Notes under the pieces: model-generated
The model's input: the letters and a program-made list of their open reading frames with translations, nothing else
What the model was told of the DNA's origin: nothing
Databases searched by the model: none
Position numbers and translations under genes: made by a program
Source: Tetraselmis striata
Lineage: Eukaryota > Chlorophyta > Chlorodendrophyceae > Chlorodendrales > Chlorodendraceae
Assembly (NCBI GenBank): GCA_006384855.1
Contig: VCJN01001862.1
Coordinates: forward strand, 371,001 to 435,000
Direction of reading: 5' to 3'
Length of the DNA: 64,000 nucleotides
Shown: positions 24,033 to 35,411 of the stretch, piece by piece
How the letters are laid out: each line of letters begins with the position of its first letter
Position numbering within the stretch: the stretch's first letter is position 1

Positions 24033-25686
24033 GGCGCCGTTCGTCGGAGCTGCAGGAGCCTTGCGAGGCCACCTTTCGGTGACCGCCGCAAGGCGCACCC
24101 TTGCAGCTCAACGACGGGATGAGCGCCCTGTGTCAGGACCTGACCCCCCCACCTTACAGACTTCATTTAGACCTTCCTCGGTGCGGCGCTTCTTACAGCT
24201 ACAGCCGAGTGCGGCTCAACCATCCGCACACCTGCACATGGCGGCTCAACCATCCGCCTTTCTTACAACCCCATCTCTGCGTTCGTCGGTTGTTACACTA
24301 CGAGTTACAACCGGTTCGCAACGACCAAGTTTCGCGCGTGTACGTTACGCACGGGACAGGCGCTATGAGCGCGAAGGGCGCGCGGGGCGGCCCTCCTACC
24401 TGAACCTAGCCCCGCAAACCCGTACTGAAGCTACTGCAAACCCGTCCAGCAACTACCGGCCAACCGCCGGGAACCTAACCGCTGCTGCCGAGTACTTTGC
24501 GAACAGTAGCCGTCCCGGTGGCACTCTGTCAGTAAAACGACGCACTTACGTAATCGACGAGCCCGCAGCTATCGCTCCGTGGGCTGCGTCACTGCGATCC
24601 CGACTACAGGACGCGTTCGGCTCAGACGAGCTAGGCCAGCGGACGCTCGACCTGCTCTCCAGCTCCCTCAGCGCTCAGACCCTCAAGAGCTACGCCGGCA
24701 GGTTGGCTCAGTTCGCTGAGTTCTGCCACGACTCCGAGAACATCAGCCCGCTAGAGGCGACTACTGCTACTGTTGTTCGGTACGTTGCCTGGATCGGGGA
24801 GCGAGGGCATATCGCAGCTAAGTCGCTGCAGCCCTATCTGTCTGCCATCAACACCTTCTTCGAGCTGCACAACCTCGTCCCGATCGCCAAGGACAGCCTA
24901 CACCTCACTTCGGCAAGACGTGGGTTAATGTTACGTCAGCGTCGACTGGACGCTGCCCCTTTGCGTGTCCCTCTGCCTGCGGATGTAGCTTACCGCTTCG
25001 TCTCAAAGGCCGAGCTAATTGTGTCTGCTCCTTACCCAGAGTCCCACCTCGACTACCGAGCCCTCTTGGCCTCGGTTGTCAACTTCCTGTTCTTTGCCAG
25101 GGGCCTTACTGGCGTCTCCTGTCGAGTGCAAGATGTGCATGTCGACACCTACAACATCACCTTGCAGATCTACCGCGAGAAGGGTCGCGCCGGCCGGCGG
25201 GGACCTGACGACCTGCGCGTACTTCTCCTTCCAGTGTCCGAGCACCCTCGAGTGGCACGTCTCTTGCGCTACTTCATCGACAACGTCCAGTCTGTCCCCC
25301 TGGTTACTGTTGGCTTGGCTACCTCCAACTTCTGGGCTGTCAATGTGGCTGAGCAGTCGAAACCTTGGACTGCTACTACGATGTCAGACTGGTTGTCTAC
25401 AGCAGTCGGCCTAGTCAACGCTGCCCCCCCTGCTGGCACTTCCTGGACTTCACACAGTCTACGCAAAAGCGCAGCCTCTGCAGCAAACGCCATTGGAGCG
25501 CCACTGTCCCACATCCGCTACCAGGGCGGTTGGGCCACTAACTCTGATGTCGTTCTGGACTACATCGACCCCAACGTTCTTCCTTCTCCTGGCGCGTGGT
25601 TCTTCTTTGGACACATCGCCCCTCTCCGCCACTTCCAAGTCCAACAGGACTCCGCAGCGGTGGCCTTCCCAGTGCCTCCTTCATGA
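24025..25686 (+). CDS. tyrosine recombinase of retroelement
   Basis: Integrates the circular cDNA by site-specific recombination, the route used by DIRS-order elements. The frame is open from the codon after the Gag stop, and the first internal ATG is at 24238. An N-terminal SAM-like core-binding region is visible (LSAQTLKSYAGRLAQFAEFC, SLQPYLSAINTF). The catalytic domain follows: FFARGLTGVSC (first Arg region), a Lys region around IYREKGRAGRRG, TSHSLRKSAASAANAIG (His-x-x-Arg), QGGWATNSDVVLDYIDP (Trp and nucleophilic Tyr). The protein ends 53 bases before B1. All key residues appear present, so this copy may be functional. Confidence 0.85.
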   Translation, partial: RCGAPFVGAAGALRGHLSVTAARRTLAAQRRDERPVSGPDPPTLQTSFRPSSVRRFLQLQPSAAQPSAHLHMAAQPSAFLTTPSLRSSVVTLRVTTGSQRPSFARVRYARDRRYEREGRAGRPSYLNLAPQTRTEATANPSSNYRPTAGNLTAAAEYFANSSRPGGTLSVKRRTYVIDEPAAIAPWAASLRSRLQDAFGSDELGQRTLDLLSSSLSAQTLKSYAGRLAQFAEFCHDSENISPLEATTATVVRYVAWIGERGHIAAKSLQPYLSAINTFFELHNLVPIAKDSLHLTSARRGLMLRQRRLDAAPLRVPLPADVAYRFVSKAELIVSAPYPESHLDYRALLASVVNFLFFARGLTGVSCRVQDVHVDTYNITLQIYREKGRAGRRGPDDLRVLLLPVSEHPRVARLLRYFIDNVQSVPLVTVGLATSNFWAVNVAEQSKPWTATTMSDWLSTAVGLVNAAPPAGTSWTSHSLRKSAASAANAIGAPLSHIRYQGGWATNSDVVLDYIDPNVLPSPGAWFFFGHIAPLRHFQVQQDSAAVAFPVPPS

Positions 25687-25739
25687 CTTGGCGCTACCCC
25701 TTCTCCGTCAATCCCCCGCTCTCTCCGTTCGCTCAAGAC

Positions 25740-26071
25740 TGGCAAAACCAGACTCAACTTTGAAATGATCTAAACTAGTTTATGGGGTTTCCATCCTTGA
25801 CCTAACCGCTTTTCAGCTACAAGTGCTGCGCAGTGGTACGGGAACTAGTAACTGTTGTTGCGCCCTTGTTGGGTGCAGCACGAGTAGACATAAAAGCAGC
25901 CAGAACAGCTGAGCCTGCCATCTTCCAGTTTTCGCTGCGTTCCACGCAGCGCCCCCCCTGACTCCGTTTTCCCTCCACGCTTTTCGCTAAACCTTCCTGC
26001 CAATTTCGGCTCTTGACCGTGTAAAACAGCCTGCGCGACCTTTTTGGCAAAACCAGACTCAACTTTGAAAT
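25740..26071 (+). repeat. B1-A2-spacer-B2 terminal block, copy 1
   Basis: B1 (25740-25766) starts TGGCAAAACCAGACTC, followed directly by A2 (25767-25951), a 93-bp spacer, then B2 (26045-26071), identical to B1. This is the right end of the element. Confidence 0.9.
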
Positions 26072-26300
26072 TTAGCAATTTAAATCTTTTACATGTTGTA
26101 ATCTTTTAGTTTTTCCCACAAAACTAAATTCGTCCCGTAAAACCAAATTCGTCCGAGCTTTCCTATCCTGGGTAAGCTCTCTGCTGCGGTAATGTAACGG
26201 TACAATCGCAATAACATCGTGCTACGTTCGCTGTCTATACCATAACAAAGTCGCATCCTCGATTTTATCATCGCGAGCCGCGCGGGGCGGCTGACAATGA

Positions 26301-27333
26301 GAGGCATATCATACGGACATCGCGTCATCAGATAATCCTTGTCATCATCTACCGTTCGCGCACCGCGGGCTGCCACGTCGACAACGCTAACGCATGACAA
26401 GAGATGTGATTCATACGGACAAATATCAAGATGCGTTGGTCTGTCATCAGATATCGCAAGAAATCGACCGGCGCTTCTAGTTCCGACGCCGCCATCGGGC
26501 CCGCAAACACCATCTTTTCCCTCGTGTCTCTCGCCCCGTCCGTCCCGCCCATCCACACTGGACAGTCATGGAGCGTCCCAGCTTTGCCGTAGACGAAGTT
26601 AAAAGGCTTGCACTTACCTACGGCAACGCGCAGTCGGAGGGCAGCGCGTACCCTCGGATGCTGGCCATTGCCGGGGCCGCACTGGACATAGACATGGACA
26701 CACCGCATACAGACGAAGCGTACACCGATGAGGATGACAACGGGGCCACGCCCCATGGCCACGCGAGCGCACGCCATCCTAACCGTGCAGGCAACGAGAA
26801 GCGAGACAGGGATCAGGCACTGCGCCGGCTGTCGAGGGATGACCACGCGCGGGCGGGCGAGACGGGCGCAGCGCGGTGGCGGCGGGCGAGGCGCCAGGGC
26901 TGCGGCCGCTGCGCCCCGCCAGTGCACGGGCCTTCGCGCGTAGCTCCCGCGGCGAAACCGTGAACCCAGGGGAAACATGACCCCCCATAGTGCGGGGAGG
27001 GCGGGTCTCTCATGTGGGTTCGCCCCGCCTGGGTGTCCGTTGCGGAGATTGCTCGGTGGAGCCTGCCATGGCGTCGGCGGGTGCCGGGCAGGTAGGTAGA
27101 CTGGGCGAAAATGTTTTGAAAATTGGCTGGCCGAGGCCGCTATCTGATGACGCGTGTATACTGTACACGGGGGCATTTCCAAATGGAAATGCCCCCGTGT
27201 ACAGTATACACGCGGGTCTGTCATCAGATAGCGGCGCGGGGCATGTCATCAGTTACGACGTGGCACGCTCCGGTGCGAGTATTTATCCGATGACAGGATT
27301 ATCTGATGACGCGATGTCCGTATGATATGCCTC
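26301..27333. mobile_element. 1-kb terminal-inverted-repeat element, unclassified
   Basis: Bases 26301-26338 and 27296-27333 are perfect 38-bp inverted repeats (GAGGCATATCATACGG at the outer end). The match extends inward with one indel (CCTTGTCATC against CCTGTCATC). The word TCATCAGATA recurs at 26327, 26447, 27141, 27221 and 27300 in both orientations. No transposase is visible. An open frame of 131 codons at 26568-26963 begins MERPSFAVDEVKRLALTYGN but has no recognisable domain. No clear target duplication. Confidence 0.7.
27136..27233. repeat. near-perfect palindrome within TIR element
   Basis: Arms of about 45 bp centred near 27182 (CATTTCCA/TGGAAATG at the centre, GTGTATACTGTACAC in the arms) with a 6-base bulge (GGTCTG) in the right arm. 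It could extrude as a cruciform or fold as RNA. Confidence 0.85.
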
Positions 27334-28107
27334 TGATGCCCCGTGTCTACAGGTGATGCGTACAGGTAGTCGCTTTCAGCTGCCTACCGCCGCCAGGCGC
27401 ACGGTAGCGTGATTGCGTGATGAAATATCTGCGAGGTAACAATCCATTCTCTCCCGCCGCTTACCCCTCGCACCGCACGTTATCGCACGGTAGGCATCTC
27501 ACCTCCAGAGTGTTTTTCGCATGCAACGCATGTGTTCCGTATGCCCCCCGCAGTCGGGCGTCAACACAGCCACCGGGACGTGCCGCTATCGTTCGGCATC
27601 GCGTTGACCGTATTTGTTGACCCGGTGATCGTCGGCCTGTGAGAAAGTCAACCCCCCCCCCCCCCCCCCCCCCCAACCCATGTGAACAGGCCCACTGGAG
27701 ATATCGCCGGCGCTGACACCCCCGGTTGAGTGACAGCCCCGGCACCGACGAGCAGTCGGTGCTTTCAGGCTCCCCTTGGACGACAGGTGACCCCCCCCCC
27801 CCCCCCCCACCCCCCCCGGCCAACCCCAGCCAGCGTCGGTCGTACCTAAGCCGTAACTCCGTAAGCCGTGGCAGCGCGGATCGGAACTATGGCGACGCCT
27901 GTTGAGTCGGGCCTCGTCATTCATCCGCTATCTCATCCTATGGTGCGCTAGGCGCCAATGCGAGTTTGTACGCGAGTGCACTGCTAAGAAACCGGCAGGC
28001 TTGTCGGGGTAGGGGAATGGCCGTCGTGACATGCGCAACACGTTGACTAGCCCCTCTGCACCCGCTACCTACAGGTAGTTCCAACTCTGCACTCGGCAGC
28101 GGCAGAA
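27334..28107. other. upstream region of coiled-coil gene
   Basis: Contains poly(C) runs at about 27651-27674 and 27790-27809. Presumed promoter and 5' UTR of the gene starting at 28108; no defined motif recognised. Confidence 0.4.
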
Positions 28108-30992
28108 ATGGGCAATCGCGCCTCCAAGCCAGCTAGCCCAGCAGGAATGGGCGCCGCTGCTGGCGACCGCCTTGAGGCGCTTCGCCAGGCGGCGGTAGCA
28201 TCAGAAGCTGCGGTGGAGATGGACGCCAACTCCCGCCCGCAGTTGCTGGAGCTGATGCGCGAACTGGGCAGACTGCACGCGCAGGCGGTCGCCGAATCTG
28301 GCGCACATCCTTCCTGCTCCGAGCTGGTCGGCTTCTACTCGGCGGCCGTGGATGCGCTGGCGGCGAACCACGAGGCGGAGATGGAGGCCGCCGCGGCCGA
28401 GCTTGGCGACGCCGTGGGGGATTTACAGGCCGCGCATGCCGCGCAGCTGGCCTTCCTGGGCGTTGCGTACGGGGAAGAACTGAACGCCGCGCGGAAGCGC
28501 GCGGCGGAGGAGCTGGAGTGCTCCGTGGAGGAGGCGCGGGAGGCGGCTGGCGTGGAGCTGTCTGATATGCACGCGCAGCTGAGTGCCTCGCACGCGAATG
28601 CGCTCGACGCGCTGCGCCGCCGCTACTCATCACAGCTGAGCCTCTTTCACGCGGAGCTGGCGGCGAGCCACGCGTCGTCCGTGGAGGCGCTTCGGGACGA
28701 GGTCGGCGCGGAGGTTGGGGAGCTGCGGGAAGAAGTAACGGCGGCTGTTGCGGAGGTAGCGGAGCTGCAGCGCGAACGCGCCGCGCTTCGTGCGGAGTGT
28801 GACGCGCTGGAGCAAGCCCGAGCGGCAGATGCGGTCGCCGCTGGCGAAGTTCACGAAGCGCAGCTGGCGGAGGAGCGCAAGGAGGCGGCTAGGGCGCTGT
28901 CGGCCGTGGAGGCGGCCTGGGAACGGCGACTGGGTGAGCGCGAGGATGACCTGGCGAAGGAGCTGAGCGAGTCGTACGTTGCGGTGGTAGAGTCAATGGT
29001 GGACAATCATATGGCACAGCTGTCATTGCTGTCGGAGAAGCTCGCCGCTGCCCGAGCGGCCGTGCAAGCGGCCGAGGCCCGAGCAGCAGAGCTGGAGCTG
29101 ACCGCGGAAGTCCTGGCCGAGTCGCACCGCTCCGAGATGGCCTCGTTATGCGAGTCCTACCACGCTGAAGTTGCGGCTGTGCGGGAGCGGGCAGCCGCTG
29201 CCCAGGTAGCGCTAGTCGACGGTCTACAAGGGAGGCACACTCGAGAGGCAACCCCCGCCTCCGCACCCCGTCAGCTCATATTTTATCGACTGCGATGCGC
29301 CTGCACGTCATTCGCGCCCACATGACGACGTCTGTGCAAATGCGGCTGCCTCCGAGTAGGTAGGAGCGTTGCGCGCCGAGGCGGCCTCTGCACAAGCGGC
29401 CGCAATAGCGGCGCTGCAGGCGAACCATGAAGAGCAGGTGGATCACGTGCGCAAGGAGCTGGGCGTCGCGCATGAGACTGCACTAGCGTCGCTCCGCTCG
29501 GCCCATGAACGGCAGCGCTTAGAGCTCGCCGACCAACTGTCGGGCTACGCGGCGGCTACCGCCGCGCTGCAGGCCAACCACGATAAGCAGCTGCTGGCCG
29601 TACGCTCGCAGCTGGATGCCAGCACCTGCGAGGCCGGAGTACTGAAGGCTGAGAACATCTGGGTATGTGCCACGCCGCTGCCACCTCGAAAGAGTAGCAT
29701 GTGCTTTCTCCAAGACTTGCAGGACTTGCAAGACTTTCCACAAAAGACTGCCCCCCCCCCCCCCCCCCCCCCCCCTCCAACACACACCCACACCCACACA
29801 CACCCACACCCACACCCACACTGCGCGCTGCCCCGAGTGGCCGCCAACCTGCTGATGTCGACTGGGAAGACTACCTGTACTACGCGACATGGGTTTCGCC
29901 ACAAGATAGCGGACGAATATCGCAGTGTCGCTTCTATTTACTTTTTAAAAGGAACACAAACATCCGAAAGTAGACTGTTGATAGCACTGATTCATGCGCC
30001 CGCGCTCCCCAGCTGACAGACGAGGCAGCGCAACTGCGGGTCGCTCATCGCCGGGAGCTCGCTGTGTCGGTCGAGACCGCGCGGAGTGACACGGTGCTCC
30101 TCCGGCGCAAGATTGCTGCTGAGCACAAGCGCGAGGCTGCGGCATCGGCGGTACGGACTTCCCTTGTCCGGCTGGAGCGACGGCATTTTCCGGGTGGGGA
30201 AATTACACATTATGTGGTGCCTCGCAGGCAGCATCGCAGGCGGAACTCGACGCACTGCGCCACGAAGCAGCCGTCTCGCAAGAGAGGGTGCTAACAGCAG
30301 CACGGGCGAGCCACGCGGAGGAGCTCGCGATAGTGCGGCGGGAGCTCGGGCAACGGCTGGACGCAGCTGTGCGGAGACATGCGGAGGAGCTGTCGCTGGC
30401 CCGGGCGGAGGCGAGCTCGGAGCGCACGCGGGCAGACCAGCTACAGGCAAATGCGGGGCGCCTCACCAGCGCACTCGCTGCTGCCACGGAGTCCAAGCGT
30501 CTTGAGATCGACGGGCTAAAGGCGAGCCACCGCACGGCTCTCGGCGCAGTCACCGCACGGTTGCGTAGTGATCACGAAGCTGAGGTGGCCGCAATGCGGC
30601 AGACTCACAGCCGGGACCTGGCGGCGATACACACTGAGGTGGGTGCGCTTCAAGCCAAAATAGCAAAGCTTGGCAAGTCGGGTGCCGCCGAGCCCGCCTC
30701 TGGAGAGCTGGCGGAAAATGTCGACCGGCTGCTGGCAGGCATGCGCGCTCAGCTCAGGGCGCAAGCCAAGCCAAGCGGCGGCCGAGAGCGGCCTGGGCTG
30801 CTGCAACGCGCGCGCAGTTTGCCGTTTTCACCGATTATCAATGGTGTGACGACCCCACGCGGTGGTCGTGCACCCCGGGGAACGGCTTCAGGGCAGCAGT
30901 GGAGTGTGGAGGCTGTGCTAGCGCTGCATGCGGCGTTGCTGGGAGAGAAGCACCCCTACACGCAGGAGATTGAGGGCTGCCTGATAGAGTGA
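28108..30992 (+). CDS. large coiled-coil protein, probable N-myristoylation
   Basis: Unknown function; almost entirely alpha-helical coiled coil of about 763 residues. Exons: 28108-29205, 29360-29662, 30013-30150, 30240-30992 (exon 4 could start at 30228), all in phase 0. The N-terminus MGNRASKP fits the MGxxxS myristoylation signal, suggesting attachment to a membrane. The helix has recurring units such as HAAQLAFLGVAYGEEL, HANALDALRRRYSSQL, HASSVEALR, HEEQVDHVRKEL and HDKQLLAVRSQL, spaced as an internal repeat around His-Ala/Glu. The C-terminal 70 residues are less helical (RARSLPFSP) and end EKHPYTQEIEGCLIE, where HPYTQEIE hints at a kinesin-light-chain/TPR-like turn; this is weak. Intron 2 holds a poly(C) run and a CA/CCCACA microsatellite. 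Confidence 0.75.
29750..29821. repeat. poly(C) plus CACACC microsatellite in intron 2
   Basis: A C run (about 29750-29775) followed by CACACCCACACC-type repeats, on the sense strand of the coiled-coil gene. Confidence 0.9.
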
Positions 30993-31035
30993 AGAGTGCG
31001 ACGAAAGCAATGCACCTCTGTAGTTTCGGACAAAG

Positions 31036-31040
31036 TGTAA
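31036..31040 (+). promoter_or_regulatory. TGTAA polyadenylation signal
   Basis: TGTAA lies 44 bases after the coiled-coil gene stop. UGUAA is the canonical chlorophyte signal. Confidence 0.5.
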
Positions 31041-32321
31041 CTATACAACTGGCCCTTTGTGTCCCCGCTGCCCTTCGAACCGCGGAGGCACCCACATGGC
31101 CTTGCTAATTGCCCACGAAGCAGCTGCACCTGTGTACCACCTACCCTGCCAGGCTGCGACATCGAATGTTTACCTTATGCCAATTGCTGCAGCATTGAAA
31201 GCATATGAGATTTGTGCCCCTGCGGTTCCGGGATTAACCCCGCTCCCCTCCCGGCAGGCTCATCCCTATTCCCGCTGCCGAGTGAACCAGAGCTGTTGAA
31301 TCCAGTGAACAAGCCTCAAAGTCCATGGAATATCCACTTGACCTCGATATCCTGGACAAGTCCACATTTGGCAAATCCAGTTCAGCCGAGCACGGATGCC
31401 TGACTGCAAATTCAGTGCATGAATGCTAGCAATTGGAATAGGAGGCGGGCGATAAATTACGATCATGCAAGGAAAACGAGAAAGACAGCATCGGCAAGAG
31501 CAGAGTGGAGCGCATTTATCTTGCGAGTGTTGGCATGTGCTGCACCCAGTCCCTGGCCACCCGCTCGTTACTTCAGACAACAGTGTGTGCAGTACTTCAG
31601 TATGTGTACCTCAAATCCAGCCATTATTTTGCAGCAAATCCACCGCGCGCAAAACCGTCGTTGTACAAGATGCGCGTGGCGGGCCTCCGGCCGAGTGCGA
31701 ATACGCAATAGAGAAAGGTAGCGAACGGACAATAGATATATTTTTGCTTGCGCTGATGATTTCGCCCGTTGACCACGACCTTCCTCGCGCAGGCCTCCGG
31801 CCCGCTCCGGGGGATCCCGTACTCAACCCATCGCTGGTGTGCCACTACTCGTGACCTTGTCCCTCCGCGCCCCCCCCCCCCCCCCCCCCCCCGCCACGGC
31901 TTCACACCCAAGAGCCACAGCCGCGGGTGCTCCTCACCCGCGCACCGATGCGGGCAGATCGAATCTGCGGTTGACACCCATCAGGGCGGCCAGCGGAACC
32001 TCAAATACAAAAATATGCCAAATCGATTGCAGATCCGTAGTCCACTCGTATGAGTCCGTCTGGATTTCGGCAAGTTTTTGTATGTTCGGGCGGTCTCACA
32101 AACAGACGCAGCGTTTTTAATTATCAGCGCTGCCGCTGACTGGTTGCCTTGTTCCAATGCTGAGAAAACGTGCGCGTTCAGGCAAGCAGGACACATGGCC
32201 TCCCTGAATATGTACGCACACTCCGTTGGGTATCAACCGCATGTTTATAGCTACTCGAACTCAACTTGCCTGAAATGAAATAACAACGCAGCTTCAACAG
32301 ATGACGGACGCCATGACTCAA
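31041..32321. other. convergent intergenic region
   Basis: Separates the 3' ends of the coiled-coil gene (plus) and the minus-strand gene ending at 32322. A poly(C) tract lies at about 31868-31892. No gene seen. Confidence 0.45.
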
Positions 32322-34481
32322 TCATGGGGCACCGTTACCGCGAAAGACACCCCAGGACCATGGCCCGACGATCCTGCCTGACTTGTTGCGCTTCAACGGC
32401 GCACTCGTATGAATGCTCAAAGCCGATATGTCTTCCTCGTCATGGTTCCGCGCCTCAATAAAATAGCCGATCCAAGTGCCGTGCGCCAGGTTGTGCTCAC
32501 GATCTTCGGCCCGGGGGTGGAAGGTCACCTGCGTAATGACGTCCCCTTTGTTGATGAAGACCGGATCGCAGTCAATGGCGTGCTCTCCATTCCGGTCCCA
32601 CTGCAAGCCCTTCCTCAGGCCTTGCCCCTCCTGGGCCAGCGGCTCCCTCCCCTGCTCCATGAACGCGCACATGAGCTGCGGCGTGTTGGTGCAGTTGCCA
32701 TGGAAGCTGCACGCCCTCTGCGACTTGGCCAGATTGCCCAGGAGGTACGCCTGGGCCCCCCCGATGCTGTAGCCCGCCTTCTCCAGCTCCAGAGTCTCAT
32801 TGCCGTGCGCCCAGTTGCTCAAGTCGAGCGGGCTGGATCCCCCGACCAATCCCAGCTGCTCCGGCGACGCCGCAAAGATCATCATGCTGTCGTAGAACTC
32901 ACGATGGGCGTGGCCCCGCATGTGCGCGAGGCGAGCACTGTGCGGCATCTGTGATGCGCCCCAGCTCATAGTCGCTGACTGCTCAGAGAGATGGTAGGTT
33001 TGGTAGCGATCACTGCCTACCAGGCGGCTCATCATGTAACGCAGTGGCACCTGGGTCTTGCGGGTCCAACGGAGGCTCAGCTCGGCGTAGTACTCCATCT
33101 CCTCAGCGCCGTCCGGGCGCACATCCACCGTTATGAAATCCAACGCAATGCCGCGGCTCCTGGGGGCTATCGGGCCTAACCCAAAGCCAACAGGGAAGGT
33201 CTTCATGAAGCAGTCTGTCCCGCCCTCTGCATCAGAGCACTGACGGTCGCCTCCCCATTCGTCAACGATCACCTGATTCGCCCTCTGCCAGTTTCCACGC
33301 GCGACCCCATGTCGGGTTTCCTGGGTGACATTCCAACTTGAAGACGGCCTCAGCTGGATGTGGTGCATGTGCAGGGGCGGAGACGGCACGGGGGTCCCGT
33401 CAGCGGTGATGACCTGCATGGACAGGCCGGTGAGCCAGAAAGGCAGACCTTCAGCCAGGTCCTCAGACAAGTCACCCACGTCCAGGGACTTGAAGCTATT
33501 CCAGTCTCCACCCGAGCTCTTGAACGGCCCGATGCGAGCAATCCTCCAGAAGTTGCCCTCCAGAGCTGAGCTGTCGGCGCGCACTTGGCATTTCTCAAAC
33601 ACCAACGTGTCGGCCAATGGTTTCCCGTTCCTGCAGGTTCAGCGATGCCGGAATCAGCACATCAGCGGAATTAACCGCGACACCCTGCTAGCTAACGGAG
33701 GGGCATCGCGAGCTCCGATCGCACGGCATGCAGCACAGGAGCTTCGAATATGGCCGCCAAAACAACCACGTGCCCATAGGCCGCACAACCATCTAGGCAT
33801 TGTCCGACCGTGACCTGAATCGGGCGCCTAGATGTACCACCCATAAGATCAGCAGTGTTCCTCCCAGTATGTATGCACAGCGGGAGCATCCAGTTCCATG
33901 ACAAGCGCGTATTGCACCCAGGTTTCTATGGTTTCATAGTATTGGGCCAGGAGCTCCAACACATCTACTCACCTACTGTAGTCGAGCTTCTGGTGAGGTA
34001 ACCTGCCAGCAGCGGGAGTCGAGGTCCAGTTACACTGGGCTCGCGCCTCCCTGTATGCGGACATGGCCCGCACCCGGCCTGCGGCATCGAGCTCGTCGGC
34101 AAAGGCATGGCGCAGAGCCCTGAGCCTCTCCGGGTCCTCATATGCGTCAAACCGGGGCTCGTCGCTGTCGTCCGGTTGGCCACGACGCTGCTCCAGCAGT
34201 CGCAGCTGCTCGTCTGCAAGGGCAGCGTAGTCGTGGTGCTCGGACGGTTGCTCCAGAGTTTGGGGGTGAGGGCCCTCGTGCACACTACCGTGCTGGTAGT
34301 GCGTCGAGCTTGGCATTGTTTTGGGCAGTATGTTGCCGGGGATGAGACGAACAGCGTGGGCGTGCGGTAAAACTACGAGGACGATGGCTGCGAGGGTGAC
34401 CGCCGCGGGGTGTGGCGCAGTGCGAAGAGACTCGAGGTTCCGTGGCTGGGCCCCACCGTCTCCCCGTCGCCTCGGCGCCAT
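32322..34481 (-). CDS. secreted or membrane-anchored protein, possible copper-monooxygenase-like or SURNod19-like
   Basis: Two exons, 34481-33973 and 33630-32322, joined in phase across a GTGAGT intron, give 605 residues. The first ATG in frame gives MAPRRRGDGG. A hydrophobic segment (VTLAAIVLVVLPHAHA, residues about 28-45) is a signal peptide or anchor. After an acidic helical stretch, the body has His clusters LHMHHIQLR and HMRGHAHREFYDSMMIF, Cys pairs (QCSDAEGGTDC, CSFHGNC), and a C-terminal all-beta-looking part (GDVITQVTFHPRAEDREHN, GTWIGYFIEARN). His-His and His-x-His motifs in this order resemble type-II copper ascorbate-dependent monooxygenase domains and the plant SURNod19 family. 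I cannot decide between these, and both may be wrong. Confident as a gene, not as a function. Confidence 0.75.
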
Positions 34482-35380
34482 TCCTGGCTCAGCTATATCG
34501 CGACCAGCCCGCAACAGCCGTGTGGTGCCTGTATGCCGCTGGCGTCACCGTGTGGTCAGAGGATTCTCAGGTCGCTTCACCACAGGGCCGCTCGAAGTCC
34601 CAGCCTTGGTCAAACAGAGAGAAGGGAAGTGGGTAGGCCCTCACTGCGGTGGCACACGTCCCCGGGAAGGGGGGCTGTGTCGGCAGTGAGGGATAAGGAA
34701 TACACTGAACAGAGCTTGGGACGCGGTGACGGAACGGAGACGGCGGCGGCTGCAGCGAGGCACCCGTATTATTGGTCCGACACTGCCACTCAACCGGCTC
34801 AACCGACGACCTCGTAACGGTTCCTGTTAATTTTGGTTTATAACCGCGCCGGCCACTTACTACTGCAAGCCACATCAGGTGTAACACTTTGGGTCGTCTG
34901 GCCAAGCCGAAGGGCAGACTCATGCTGGGACACACATGGGCTATGGCCCTGAGTGGGTCCCCCAAGACCTATTCGGTGGCTGGGACATGGGTCGGCGGCG
35001 GCACGTCGATTTGGACCGGCACCGCCGGTCGGCATGCGTTGCCTCGCGTGCTGCGGTGGTCATCGATGCAGAGCAAAATGAGGTGTAAATACTTTTTTTC
35101 GCAGCCGACCTGCGATGGCGTTGTAGTAGGGTAACCCGTGGTTGTAGCAACGACGCAAGCCACACCCCTACGCATATCACGGGTTTTGTGAGTATATGGG
35201 TAAATACAAGGTGCCATGCTATCGCCCTCTGCTGCTATCCTTTGTAGCGCTGGGTTTGCCCTGCAGGTAGCCCGGATGTGTGCTCGGGTCGGGTCAGGAG
35301 GACTAGGGCATAATAATACTGCCTGCATAATACGCAACCGGCGCAGCCGGCCCGCAGATGACGCTGTCGCGGTGTCGTCG

Positions 35381-35411
<31 letters not shown>

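Larger units (their letters stand above)
22851..26071 (+). mobile_element. split-direct-repeat Gag-tyrosine-recombinase retroelement without RT, copy 1
   Basis: Structure A1-gag-YR-B1-A2-B2, the split direct repeat arrangement of PAT/Ngaro-type (DIRS-order) elements. A1 is 22851-23035, B1 25740-25766, A2 25767-25951 and B2 26045-26071. A1 and A2 are each 185 bp and nearly identical, so the copy is young. Gag and YR frames are intact, but there is no reverse transcriptase or RNase H between them. It probably depends on a partner such as the PAT-like element at 39.7 kb for reverse transcription. Confidence 0.85.

Noticed and set aside
26349-27224. 291-codon minus-strand frame in the TIR element
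   Set aside because: Runs into the inverted repeats and the palindrome; no domain and repeat-derived ends.
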